NCBI GenBank assembly: GCA_963082975.1
Contig: OY720349.1
Coordinates: 43,381,962 to 43,445,961, forward strand
Origin: Labia minor
Taxonomy: Eukaryota; Arthropoda; Insecta; Dermaptera; Spongiphoridae
Length of the DNA: 64,000 nucleotides
Reading direction: 5' to 3'
Below the pieces are notes generated by a model. The model made no database searches and was not told the DNA's origin. It saw nothing but the letters and a program-made list of their open reading frames with translations. Below are positions 1 through 16,291 of this stretch, piece by piece; within the stretch, counting starts at the first letter, position 1, and every line of letters starts with the position of its first letter. A program made the translations under genes and the position numbers.

Positions 1-82
1 AGAAAAAAACCGGCCGGCCTGGCACCATTTTTAAAATCTAATTTGAATGAATGAGAGCGGGAGGAATGAAAAAATTATGAAA

Positions 83-216
83 TTTTTCAGTTAAGTGAAA
101 AATTATTTATTTAAAGCTAAAACAGACATTTCAGAAATAAATTTTTTTTTTTTAGAAAATTGCTTAATTGTTGGTCTTATCACAAAATAAATAATTTTTC
201 ACTTAAGTGAAAATTT
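83..216. repeat. Small fold-back repeat
   Basis: Two arms of about 30 bp, at 83-112 and 184-216, are near-perfect reverse complements sharing the core AGTGAAAAATTATTTATTT. The 71-bp spacer is AT-rich. This looks like a short MITE remnant; no target duplication is clear. Nothing gene-like was seen in 1-350. Confidence 0.5.
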
Positions 217-353
217 TAATAATTTTCATGGATATAATAAAAGAATAATGTTGTATGTGGCATATTTATTTGAAAATAGATTATTACAAAATATCATTAA
301 CAATAATGATGTTTATCTCATTTGTAAACAAATCCTTTATACATATTTTTCTT

Positions 354-1340
354 TAAACACCTTATATAAAATTTCTGTAAAAATAAAATAATAATAATAA
401 TAAAATACAAAAATAAAATTTACACTATTTTTCAATCATACAATAATAATACAACCCTAACCCTTTACGCATGCATTTTTTTAAATTGTATAAAATTACT
501 CATATAAATAAAATTTACACTATTTTTCAATTATACAATAATAATTATATAAAACTTTATAAAACATTATATAAAATTTTTCACATAAATAAAATTTACA
601 CTATTTTTCAATCATACAATAATAATACAACCCTAACCCTTTACGCATGCATTTTTTTAAATTGTATAAAATTACTCATATAAATAAAATTTACACTATT
701 TTTCAATTATACAATAATAATTATATAAAACTTTATAAAACATTATATAAAATTTTTCACATAAATAAAATTTACACTATTTTTCAATCATACAATAATA
801 ATACAACCCTAACCCTTTACGCATGCATTTTTTTAAATTGTATAAAATTACTCATATAAATAAAATTTACACTATTTTTCAATTATACAATAATAATTAT
901 ATAAAACTTTATAAAACATTATATAAAATTTTTCTCATAAATAAAATTTACACTATTTTTCAATCATACAATAATAATACAACCCTAACCCTTTACGCAT
1001 GCATTTTTTTAGATTGTATAAAATTACTCATATAAATAAAATTTACACTATTTTTCAATTATACAATAATAATTATATAAAACTTTATAAAACATTATAT
1101 AAAATTTTTCTCATAAATAAAATTTACACTATTTTTCAATCATACAATAATAATATAAAAATAATGTTAATTTTATTTATAATCTAACCCTTTACGAATG
1201 CATTTTTTTAAATTGTATAAAATTACTCATATAAATAAAATTTACACTATTTTTCAATTATACAATAATAATTATATAAAACTTTATAAAACATTATATA
1301 AAATTTTTCACATAAATAAAATTTACACTATTTTTCAATT
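354..1340. repeat. Tandem satellite array, ~176-bp unit, about 5 copies
   Basis: Units begin at about 418, 594, 770, 946 and 1122. The first four are spaced exactly 176 bp; the last is about 198 bp because of a local rearrangement near 1150-1185. Each unit is itself two related halves (about 94 and 82 bp), both starting with TTTACACTATTTTTCAAT, so the 176-bp unit is a dimer. The first half contains CCCTAACCCTTTACGCATGC, a short telomere-like core. Copies differ by only a few substitutions, so the array is young or homogenised. The 62-70-codon open frames repeated every 176 bp are a by-product of the tandem copying. Confidence 0.95.
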
Positions 1341-1379
1341 AATCAATTGACTGTTGATGTCTATTTTGCTTCAATAGTC

Positions 1380-1710
1380 GCTTGACCTCGGTGAACCTTT
1401 GGTACAATCTTTTCTTCATGGGAGATAAATATTTTATTCTTGAAGAAAATTCAGATGGTGTAGGCGTATGTCCCGCTGAACACCTGCAAAAATTAATTAA
1501 GTTTAAAAAAAAATTCCAAAGAATTAATACAGAAAAGCCTAAGCAAACTAAAAATTTATTTTAAATCATTATAAAAAATCTATTTAAAGTTAGGAGAAGA
1601 TTAATGAATTTTATTAAAAAATATAATACATACTTCTCGCAGGGCTGGATTCGAAAAGATCAGTCTTCTCTGATACCAAGCCCAAACCATCTGATGTAGT
1701 ATTAACAGGT
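1380..1710 (+). other. Exon-like open stretches, unassigned
   Basis: A pyrimidine-rich acceptor-like TTTTGCTTCAATAG at about 1366-1379 is followed by an open frame to 1564 containing the peptide GVGVCPAEHLQKLIKF. A second stretch at about 1644-1705 is also preceded by an acceptor-like TTCTCGCAG and is open in two frames. Base composition is less AT-biased than the surroundings. I do not recognise either piece and cannot connect them. They may be exons of a gene continuing elsewhere, or decayed duplicates. Confidence 0.25.
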
Positions 1711-1786
1711 GTTGCTATAAATATTTAAAAAAATTAATAAAATTATTTTCTTTTATTATTAATATATTTTTTGGTAAACAACAACT

Positions 1787-2103
1787 TTAAATTATTGTTG
1801 TTTTACCCACTCTTAAAAAATTACACCTTGGAAAATAGAACAAGTGTCCTCGTTCTCCTTCAGGTAGAGAATTCGTAATACAATCTTTCTGAATACAATT
1901 AAAAACCTGCAAAATCAAAAATTTATTTATATGTACATATATTATATAACTTTATAATAAAAAATAATCATCAATAATAGTAAAAATATTAATTAAACTT
2001 ACTTTAGGAACCATATTGCACGCAATTGGACAGCGACAGATCACGTTACGTATGCCTGGCAGAGATATTTTAAATGGGACGAGTGCTCGTTGTCCACAAG
2101 TCA
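1787..2103 (-). CDS. Possible two-exon cysteine-rich peptide, 5' end not found
   Basis: On the minus strand, exon 2003-2103 follows an acceptor-like AACAGCTAG and ends at a good donor (GTAAGT). The next exon, 1787-1906, follows a TTTTGCAG acceptor and ends in TAA. The junction is phase 0. The joined reading contains seven cysteines in about 70 codons, including CRCPIAC, NCIQKDC and YFPRC. The spacing suggests a disulfide-bonded extracellular peptide or domain. I do not recognise the family. The initiating exon and any signal peptide would lie above 2107; the GC-richer stretch 2100-2330 could hold the promoter or first exon. An artefact is possible. Confidence 0.4.
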
Positions 2104-2329
2104 CTAGCTGTTGTTAAATGTTTTCGGGTGTTTTCGGATAACCGAAACAAACCGAATTAAAATTAGTGCTAGCAACAGCAGCGCCTCGAGCGGCCTCGAG
2201 TGATGCATGCATGCATTGTCACACTGGAAATTTCTCTGCCGTAAGAGAGACCCCCCCCTGGTTGTTATCTACCTACTCTCTTGACTCGAAGTGACTCGAA
2301 GAAAGTTACTAAGCCTAGAAATATACGTA

Positions 2330-6710
<4,381 letters not shown>

Positions 6711-7656
6711 TCTAAATGCATATATTTTTATTTGTATATGAATTATTAGGCATGCAAAGATCAGCTTTTTAGCATTTATCGCAATACAAAGAAAGAATGT
6801 TTATTATAAGTTAAAGTTAATTGATTTAAATTATAATTCAGAATTTACTTTTTATAAAAAGATTTTAAGAAACAAAGAAATAATTCAGACTTTTAATATT
6901 CTTTTTAATATTATGCATTTAAATTTTATTTTTTTATTTTTTTAAAAAATTCAACAAATATATATCAAATTGAATTATCAAGATATATTAGTTTTTTCTA
7001 TTTAATGTTTTAATATCAATTATAGTAAAAATTTTCTACACAAAGAGGAAAAGACTAAAGAATATATATATATCAGAAAATTTTAATACAAAATCTAAAA
7101 AAGACTAATATTTTATAAAAATAAATTATAGAAGGTGTAAATTATTTTGCTCAAACTCCCTTCTTATTTTTAAAAGAAAAATACGATTATTTTTAATATA
7201 TTTCCACATTGTTTATAATATTGAAAATTTATCTACACTCTAGTCGGAGAATAAATTTGTTTCATATTAAAATATGTATTCTTAGAATAAATTTGTTTTT
7301 AATACTCTTTTTAATTTTATTTAATATAAACAGGAACCTATTAAAACCTACCGTCCCTAAATATAAACCTTAATGAAGATAAAATATAAAATAATAAAAA
7401 TTTCTTGAAAAATAATTCTTTACCTCTAAGACACTAATAAGAGAAAAATTCTTTCATATCACTCGATTACGAATTAATTCGAAAAGAACAGGATAAGAAA
7501 GGACATAATAGCATAATTTTTATAAAAAAAAAGAATTAAAACAAGGAGTATGAATTCATCAAAAAGCATCCTTCATTTTGTTCATTATAAAAAGGTAAAA
7601 CAATTAAATATTTAAAGAAAGAGAGTAAAGATTTTTTAAGAAGTTTTAAATAATAA
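6711..7656. other. Intergenic between convergent genes
   Basis: This AT-rich stretch separates the stop codons of ABHD18 and the FAM114A gene and should contain both 3' UTRs. AATAAA-like hexamers are present but too common here to assign. No other feature was seen. Confidence 0.6.
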
Positions 7657-10600
7657 TTAAAATAGTCCGTGTTCTTGGAGAATTGGAATACACAATTGTA
7701 ATGCTTCTTGTATACACGATGCACTACTCTCAGCATCCAAAAACAAATTTGAGATAATTTCATTTGAAGCATTATTTGACGAAAGTATCTCAGAATATTC
7801 CTTTGCAGTTTCATTTAAAAAGGATCCCAGTAATTCGGAAATTCTAAAAGAAAATCAAATTGACAAAATTAAAATAGTTATAGAAAAAATTGAAAATTTA
7901 TAAACCTTCTTTGTTAGATTTTTTGAAATAAAAAAAGATTCCTCCCTAACTATTTACATCAAAAGAGTATAATAGAAATATAACTTACTGAACAACTGCT
8001 TTTGTCTTTCGAATAATTTCTTTTTGTCGTTGTTCATTATTTCCTGTCTTTGGTTCGATTAAAATCAACTCAGCACTTTTATGGAATAAATCCATTGTTG
8101 ACGCACTTAAAATTGCTAAAGACCGGATAGCTTCTTGTTGAGTTTTTCTGTTTCCTTTTTCTTCCAGTTTAAGTTTTATTTTTTCATCATCATCAATATT
8201 TTCACTTTCTTCTTTTTCTTCTTTTATATCAGACAAAATATTTTCTTTGACCTCAACTCCTTTTTCTCGTAATTCAGAATATCGCTAAAAAAAGAACCAT
8301 ATTGATAATATATAATTTAAACAATTTTCATATAATTTCCTTACTAGTAAAAATTTTTGAACTGCTGCCGAATTTCCAATAATTAAAGATGCTTCAATCA
8401 ATGCATCATCGTTTGTTAAGTCTTTATCTTGCTCTTCTTGTTCTGAATAATTATCTACGACCTCTCTAATTTCTTGCATTCCATTTTGAAGTTGTTTCAA
8501 TTCAGAACCCGTTGAGGACATAAGTTTTGCTTGAATTCTCAATTCCGATTGCTTAGATAACATTTCAAGAGCTTCCAAATGAACTAAACCTACAATTTAC
8601 ATTTTTAATGGATTTTATACCTATTAAAACTAATTTAAAATTACCTTGTTCTTCATCGAAAATAACTTCGTATATATTTTGTTTTAATAAATTATTTTTT
8701 GTTTTATATTTTTCTTCTTCTTCAGCTTTTAATTTTGCATCACGTAAAACTTGAGATAATATAGGGCGGTCATTGAATAGGACAGCTCGTTTTTTTTTCA
8801 ATCCAGGATCGCCTTCTTGTAATACTTCCATTGTTTTTTTTCCGATAGTTTCAAGAGTATCTAAGCCACCAGTTATTACAGCAGAACTTGTTTGCTCAAC
8901 AAGTTTAGATACTCCAGAAAAGATAGAACTAAAACCAATTGAGGCTAAAACAATATATATATATATATATATATAATTTTTAATTAAAAATAAAAATGTT
9001 TTGAAAGCATGATACCTTGATCATTTGGTGAATTTTCATTAGTCAGAGTTTGAGTAAGTGATGTAGCTGCATTAAAAAGTGAAGAACCCCATCCTCCGCT
9101 AAGCCAACCCGAAGATGTGGGGGAATTAAGAGCTGATGTATTTTCCTTTTCATTATTAGATTTCTAAATATGAAATAAAAAAATTTTTTTTAGTATTTTT
9201 CATTAAAATTAACTTAATAATTAATAAGATTGAATACAAAAAGATAAGATAGACTTGAATGTCTTGATCAGCGAAATCTATTGGCGAAGTATCAATGCAA
9301 AAAAACTAACTAAACTATTAAATTAAATGGTTTTGACATTTCTCTACATAAAATAGGTTTTCCATTCTGTATTATTGTGTTATTCAGTGTATATAGACGC
9401 TAATCACGGAAAGCTCAAAATTGCTTTTCGATCTTTATTACTTTTGTTGTTTGATTTGAAGAAATCTGTTAACGAAGCCCTTTTAGAAACTTATGGTGAT
9501 ACTGCTTCGTCTTATCCCAAATGACGGTTTTGGTTTCAACGATTTAAAAGTGGTGATTTTGATGTCAATGACAAAGAACAGGATAGAGAACCAAAAAAGT
9601 TCAAAGACAATAAATTGCAAGACTTATTGGAAGAGAACCCAGCTCAAAGAACTTTCAGACAGCTTGGTCGTTGATGAATTAACTGTTTAGAGACGTTTAC
9701 ATGCAAGAGGAAAGATCTAAAAGGAGGAAAAATGGCTACCATACGAATTGTCTGAAAAAGCCATTTCGAACTGTTTCAACATCGCGGTTTCATTGCTTGT
9801 CAGGCAAAAAAGAAGAGTTTTCTGTGGCGTAATGTGACTAGTAATAAAAAGTTCCAAGCGGAAAAAGTCATGGGTTAGTCCAGGAGAGCCACATCGACTT
9901 TGAAACGGAATATTCATGAAAATAAAGTCTTGCTATATGGGGGGATTAACAAGGTGCTGCTAAGACCTAATGAAACTGTAACTTCAGATGCCTATTGACG
10001 TCAATTGAAAAAAATGAACGACTTATTGTTGATAAAAAAAGAATAACAATAGCGAATAACAGACGCAAAGTCATTCTCTTGCATGATAAGGCTCGGTCAC
10101 ACGTTGAAAACGTTGTGAAGAAACTGCAGCTCGAATGGGAAGTTCTGCCGCAAACACGGTACTCAGCAGACATAGCGCCTTCTGATTATCAGTTGTTCAG
10201 ATCCATGCAGCATGGCTTGAGGAAATGCTGAAGATGAGCGAAATTGGATCGATGATTGGATATCTGACAAACGACTGCCTTTCGACACGGTATCGCCATG
10301 TTGCAAGAAAAGTTATAGAAAAGGATGGAAAATATCTATTTTCTGAATAAATGACTTTTTAAAGTGAAAAATGATCAGAATACATGCAAGCACCTTATAT
10401 TTATAAGCATTAGCATTTATAACCACATTTAACTTCGTTTTGTGAACTAAATTAGTTTCATAATGAATATCTCTCTTGAAGTAGAAATAATAAAACTTTT
10501 TGGTAATTTTGATATTTCTTTAATTATTTTATTTAACGCATTAATGATTGTTAAGAAATATTAAAATTTGAATTAATTTTATAAAGAAAAATAGAAAAAG

Positions 10601-12027
10601 GGATAGCATATATATTTCAAATTATAATTAAAATATTTCTCACAATATCAGATTTATAAAAACTAAAAATTAAAGTTAATGGCTAAAAACTTGAAAAAAA
10701 ATGTTGCCTATAAAATCTTCATTAATATGATGGAATCTCTCTCCAAAAAGATGCGTTATTATATATAAAAATTGTATATTGTATGAGTAAAAATGAATTA
10801 GGTATTTATTAATAATAACAATTTTTTTTTCAAAGATTTTATATATATGTATTTTTACTTATAAATCCAATAAATATTTTAAGTTAAAGTATCGGAAATG
10901 GTATATATTTAAGACCCCCTACACCTCGCAGAATTTAATGAAACTTCGCCAGTTGATTCTTTGATTAATTCTAAGAAACTTTTTCCTTAGGCATTTCTTG
11001 GGAGAACTTCTAGTTTTCGAGATACAAGTGATTAAAGATTGGATATCAATCCATTGATATCCCATTTAGCTACCATGTCTTAGCAGTTTGACCAGCAAAG
11101 GGCGCGACTAATTTTCGGTTTTTTCAGTTCGGATTGTATATAGAAAAATTAAAAAATTAATTAATAAAATAATTTTCCTATATCCAAACCGAACAGAAAA
11201 AAACTATAATTAGTGAATATGTGAATAATTAGTGAATTAGTCAATGAAAATTTCTTAATGGCTGCACATTTCGACATTCATAACCATCTAATTGATATCC
11301 AATCTTTAATCACTTGTATCTCGAAAACTAGAAGTTCTCCCAAGAAAAGTCTAAGGAAAAAGTTTCTTAGAATTAATCAAAGAATCAACTGGCGAAGTTT
11401 CATTAAATTCTGCGAGGTGTAGGGGGTCTTAAATATATACCTCGGAAATTTTTAGACTTTTAAATTTATAAATAAATAAATTCATTAATCAAATTTAATT
11501 GTCTTAAAATTTTGAAAGATAAATAAACATATGAAAATATAAATCTTTTGATTAAATGTTAAATTTATTTAATATATACTTATTAATAAAGAGATATCTT
11601 ATAAACAATTTTGTATTTAAACATTATTAAATATACATTTTAATTTTAAAAAAAGATTGACTTAAAAAAGTAAACTTACAGGTAATATGTTATTTTCTTC
11701 AAATTTAACATTACACTTTATTTCATTTTTAATATCAGGATTTTCCGTGATATTTGTTTTCTTTTCTAACTCCGATGTAATATTTTCCAATTCATCGTCC
11801 CAAGTTGCACCCCAATTATCTTCTACATCCCAACCATCACTTTCAATTTTTTTCTCGTTTTCAACATCCAAGTTTGATTCTAAACTTTCCTTCAATTTAA
11901 ATATATTATTTTTTATATCTTTATTTGTTTTCTTATCTTCTAATTTCTTATCTTTTTTTAATGAAATTGATTTATCCTCAAATTCTTCATCAGCACTCTC
12001 AAAATCTTCATTCTCTGAAGACGTCAT
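7657..12027 (-). CDS. FAM114A2: FAM114A-type (NOXP20 family) protein, 6 exons
   Basis: Minus-strand exons in order: 12027-11680, 9163-9016, 8944-8645, 8589-8345, 8284-7989, 7843-7657. All junctions keep phase, giving 507 aa, the usual size for this family. The N-terminus is acidic and low-complexity. Next come a glycine/tryptophan block (SGWLSGGWGSSLFNAATS), a conserved core with GGLDTLETIGKKTMEVL and EGDPGLKKKRAVLF, and GLVHLEALEMLSKQSE. A charged coiled-coil-prone segment follows, then a C-terminal ISELLGSFLNETAKEYSE block. Family members are peripheral Golgi/Rab-associated proteins of unclear mechanism. Insects usually carry one copy, so the FAM114A1/A2 split may not apply. Intron 1 (about 2.5 kb) holds two DNA transposons; the other introns are 55-145 bp. 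Confidence 0.9.
9411..10350 (+). pseudogene. Decayed mariner transposase
   Basis: Lying antisense inside FAM114A intron 1, this stretch carries mariner-like pieces in different frames. N-terminal pieces are YGDTASSYPK, RFKSGDFDVNDKEQ and LLEENPAQRTFRQLG at 9490-9684. The catalytic C-terminal region is VILLHDKARSHVENV, LEWEVLPQTRY, IAPSDYQLF and SMQHGL at 10060-10225. In-frame stops, frameshifts and a shortened D-to-D spacing (about 32 residues instead of 34) show it is dead. The last recognisable piece is a GKYLFSE-like tail near 10330-10350. Terminal repeats could not be found. Confidence 0.85.
10900..11441. mobile_element. 542-bp MITE with long inverted repeats and 8-bp target duplication
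   Basis: The ends begin GGTATATATTTAAGACCCCC in both inward directions, and the inverted repeats extend about 140 bp with few mismatches. TCGGAAAT flanks both sides (10892-10899 and 11442-11449), giving an exact 8-bp target duplication. No coding capacity is visible. An 8-bp duplication suggests a hAT-like or related superfamily. It sits in intron 1 of the FAM114A gene. Confidence 0.9.
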
Positions 12028-13515
12028 AATTTATCAAGAGAATTAACCTAAAAACTAATGAATATATGTTTGAAAATAATTAAATGATTCTATCTTGATT
12101 ACTAAAATATGAATACAAATTGGAAAATTATTATAGTTTAAAATATAATAAATTAATTGACATATTTATAAATGTTTTAAATTGTCAATAGATAGTCTGT
12201 GATTGTCAATGTCAAATATACGGGGAAAAACATGGATGCATTTCCTTTTTTTCAAAGCATTCTAGTATCTTATTTATTACACTATAGAGTGTGCACTCAA
12301 TTTCCCGCGCATTTATAAATCTTCCCAATCTCATTTTTTAAATACCAATAAATAAATAAATATTATATAAAATTTACAATTTAAAACATTTATAAAAAAA
12401 TTTATAAGAATAATGCTATAAAATGAAGATAAAAATTAAGTATTTAAATAGATCTAATAAATAAATATTTTGGAAAAATTTTTTACTTTTAGGACAAAAA
12501 CAAAGAAAAGATAATATTAAAAATATTTTAAAATATTTATCTTTATTTTTATATATTTTAACAATATTTTATAAATAAATTATGAAGCTATAAATAATAT
12601 AGACTAATAATATATTTAAACAAATTTAAAGATTCATATTTATTATATATGCATATATTATTATAGTATAAATCAAATATTTTGTTTTCGGACGCGTTTC
12701 CAGTCCCCAAAAAAATAATCATATAAATAAAAAATATACAACAAATTTTTTTGAAATAAATTTTTTCATTATGATTACAAAAAATTATTATTAATATATA
12801 AATTTGACTAGAATGGTACTAATAAATAATTGTTATTTAATTTCTTAAAATATTCATTAATTTATTTTATATATTTTTTTAAATTAAAAAATTTAAATAC
12901 ATTCTTTATAATATATTTCAATAAGTAAAGAATGTTCAATTCATTTATTATTTTTATTGTAATTACAACCAGGAAAAATGCATTATTATTGCATAATAAA
13001 TTAAAAAATAAATATAGATTATTAATTATAGTAAGTTTATTTAAAAGTTCTATTATTAGTTTTTTTATATAAAAAATTCATTATTTTAATTTTCTAATCT
13101 TTTTAATTTTGATTTTCAAGATTTCAAAAAACGAAATTCTTTACATTTTTTCATTTTTGTCTTTTATATAATTTATTTGATAATTGTTGCTTATCATCAA
13201 TGACTATAACTAATTTTTGTTTTAAACAAAGTCATCTCAAAAAATTGTAAGAATTCAATATTTAAAATAATCATAATAATATATTTTCAAAAAGACAATT
13301 TCAAATATATTTATGATTCACTTAATTAATAATAAGATATAGGCCATATTTCCACTATACATATATATATATTAAATATTTTGATTATTACTTGGGATGC
13401 GCGCGATTGAAATCTTTGGATTAATTAATTGGCAATTTCCAAAAAAAAAAAATTGAAATATAGTTTAAATATATGTTTAAATATTTTATGGATTTAGGGA
13501 GAAAACATTTTATAA
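12028..13515. other. AT-rich intergenic with presumed FAM114A promoter
   Basis: No gene or repeat could be supported. The slightly less AT-rich 12180-12320 stretch, upstream of the FAM114A start on the minus strand, is the likely promoter/5' UTR. Confidence 0.5.
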
Positions 13516-13797
13516 TTAATTTGAATAACCTTTGCCAAGTCTTTCTAAAAGTTTGTCTGCCCTCCATCCATTTAGGGCAACATATTCATCTCTATTTCGC
13601 ATTGCTGCATCAGGGTCAAATGTCCATAAAGTTCTCCTTCTTATAACTTCAGGACCTGCAATTGTATCTGCAGCTAAATTAAATATTCCACCAACATTGA
13701 CAGCTTCTGATGGATTGTGATTAGATATTATCACAATTATTATTAGAAGATAAAACTGTAAAAGTAGCAAAAAAAAAAATATTATTTCTTTGCACAT
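13516..13797 (-). CDS. Small predicted secreted peptide, 93 aa, unassigned
   Basis: A single uninterrupted frame runs from ATG at 13797 to TAA. Residues 5-24 are strongly hydrophobic (FFFLLLLQFYLLIIIVII), typical of a signal peptide, and cleavage is plausible near SEA (residues 30-32). The mature part has no cysteine. It carries a tribasic site (IRRRT, about residues 52-55), then DPDAAMRNRDEYVALNGWRA and an amphipathic-looking LLERLGKGYSN tail. The G+C of this frame exceeds the flanks, supporting real coding. The layout (signal peptide, basic cleavage site, short product) resembles a neuropeptide or other peptide-hormone precursor. I cannot name the family. A non-coding first exon upstream is possible near 15.8-16.0 kb. 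Confidence 0.6.
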   Translation of the reverse strand: MCKEIIFFFLLLLQFYLLIIIVIISNHNPSEAVNVGGIFNLAADTIAGPEVIRRRTLWTFDPDAAMRNRDEYVALNGWRADKLLERLGKGYSN

Positions 13798-13830
<33 letters not shown>

Positions 13831-15780
13831 ATGACATGAAATTAAAATATATATATTTTAATATAAGCATATTAATTATTTTTGTCTTAATATTTTACTT
13901 TTGATTATAAGATAAGATTTCTTAACTAATTTAAAAAAAATTATTAGTATAATGTAGGTAAATTGATTTAATTAATTTATATATTTTAAAATGTAAAATA
14001 ATTATAATTACTTTTTAATGCTTTATATGCACCCTAATTTTTTGCACATTTTACATTTTTTATATATTTCAATTTACATATCCGAATTATTTTTTTTTGA
14101 ATTTGACAAATTTACGAAATGTCTAAATCATATCGATCATTCCTTTCAACGGCATTATAATCCAAATATTTCCTTTTTTAAGAGATCTAATTTCAAGTTT
14201 TAAAATTGAACAAAATTAGCATATTAAAGTTAGATCGGATTTCATAAAATTATATGTGGTGAAACATTTCCGATTTATTATTTAAAAATAGTGTTTTGGG
14301 ATATGATTTTTTTGAATTTATTGAGTTTTACATTTAAGATTTTTTTTCATTTTGGAAATTTAGATAATAGAAAATATGAAATAAATGATCAATACTTAGA
14401 AAAGAATGAACGATATATAAAATTGTAGACCATTTTAACAAATATTTTATTCGTATGTTTATGTTTACTTCATTTTATTGTTCATAAAGGAAAAATAAAG
14501 GCGAATTCATCATCTCCTTAGATTAATATTATTTATTATTATAACAATTAATTACTAAAAAGTATTTCAAATAATATAGACAAGTTTATTATTCATTTAA
14601 TATATTTATTTTTATTGAGGTAGGTATTGATAAAATGATCAAATTCCTTACAATAATACTATAAACTATACTATACTTACTATAAACAAATATATCTAAA
14701 AATATTTAAAATTTTATTATTTTAATTATAAGATAACGATATATGCAATTATATATATATAAAATTCTAAGAATGATTCACAAAAAAAAAAAAATCTATT
14801 ACACTGAGGTATTTAGATATTAATTGATGATTTATTCATGTCAATGGTGAATTTAATTAAAACAATAAAGTAATTAATATGTAATTAAATAAATTGAATA
14901 TATAGTGTTAATTTTAGAGTATTGGTATCTTAAAAATAAAGAATTACACCTCGATTATATTAGCAAACTATTTATATTTCAAGAAATATTATATTAAATA
15001 GTTGAAAGGAACATTTACATCCTTGTAGATGAGCGATTAGATTTTTGTTCATTGCTTAGAAAGATATAAAATTTCTTAACAATAATTAGGTGTTCTGATT
15101 TTTCTTAATGACATCGTTAATGTAAATTACAATCATTTCTAATTTGATTGTAAATAAAATCATTTGTTTTCCAGCCCAACCATTGTGAATTTAAATAAAA
15201 ACAAAAGGCATTTAACTTTTATTTTTATTTAAAAAATATAATTATAAAAATGAATGAACATTTGTTATCACCTTTAATTTTGAAAAAAAACTGATTTGAT
15301 TGTTAAAAAATATTAGTTGTCATATATATTTAACATTTTTGGGTCTCTTATTTTGCGTACCACATAGCGAAAAAATTATTTTTGAATCTGAATTTTAAAG
15401 TTTTCGAGTTCGAATTACTGCAAAATTTAAAATGAACACCCGCTTTATAATGTATATTAAATTTTTTAAAGTATATACGAGGGTAATGTGTTTCTCTATA
15501 TATTAAATATTAATATAATAGAAATATATAGAAAATAATTTCCAAATATATTTATAAAAGTATAATCAAATTATTATCATTATAAAAATGATCATAAATA
15601 TTAATTAATTATTTTAATTAAAAGAAACTAAAATATTTATGGATTTTAAAAATCAATATTAAAAATATAATTATAAAAGACGAGTCTATTATTACAAATA
15701 CTTACTTAATTATTCTATATGCAAATTAAGATTAGGAAATACATTATTTACTTATTATAAAGTTATAAATAAAAACAAAC
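13798..15780. other. AT-rich non-coding region
   Basis: Contains an (AT)n tract at about 13806-13830 directly upstream of the small peptide gene. I found no coding, RNA or recognisable repeat sequence otherwise. Confidence 0.5.
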
Positions 15781-15788
15781 TTACTTAC

Positions 15789-16060
15789 AAAAATCAATTG
15801 ATATGATTCCTTATTCTTTATCATCGTCTCGAATCACGAGTAGTAATCAAAATAAACTTTTTCTAATGAAAGCTTAGCTTGTTGGTTCGGTTGCGGACTA
15901 TTATAATTTAAAAAAATGACAACCTGAAGATCCTGGCATTCACTAAGACCAAACAGGCCAAGGGCATTGATTTCTCAATCTTTTTCCTCTCCCACCTTCT
16001 CTCTCTCCTACCTAGCTTCTTTCATACGCTCTTTGATTATTTTTTCTCCTCATATCCTTA
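15789..16060 (-). promoter_or_regulatory. Candidate promoter / non-coding first exon
   Basis: A GC-richer island in very AT-rich DNA. On the minus strand it has a purine-rich GGTAGGAGAGAGAGAAGG-type tract (complement of about 15990-16020) and ends at a good donor-like TTTTTGTAAGTAAG near 15780-15790. This would suit a 5' UTR exon of the peptide gene at 13.5-13.8 kb. The link is inferred only from position and orientation. Confidence 0.3.
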
Positions 16061-16291
16061 TCATCTTATTTAAATGACTGTCACTGTCTAGCTCCACCTA
16101 AAAACAATAAGGATTGCATAAATTCATCAGATAGTAACTTATCGTCACACTATTATTTATTACACTTTCTTCACTTAAAAAGACATTTGAAATTACTTAT
16201 AGAAAGATTACGTATTTATGAACCAAACGACATCTTAATTATTATATTTATTTTATTATTATTATTTCTACTTCACTTTTTTACGTTTTAA

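Noticed and set aside
471..1187. Four similar 62-70-codon open frames spaced 176 bp
   Set aside because: They lie entirely in the satellite; identical spacing and AT-driven composition show they are by-products of tandem duplication.
354..1340. CRISPR-like array
   Set aside because: The repeats are head-to-tail 176-bp units without unique spacers, in a eukaryotic genome.
11662..12046. Long plus-strand frame opposite FAM114A exon 1
   Set aside because: It is the mirror of a low-complexity acidic coding exon; the minus-strand reading fits the gene with correct splice sites.
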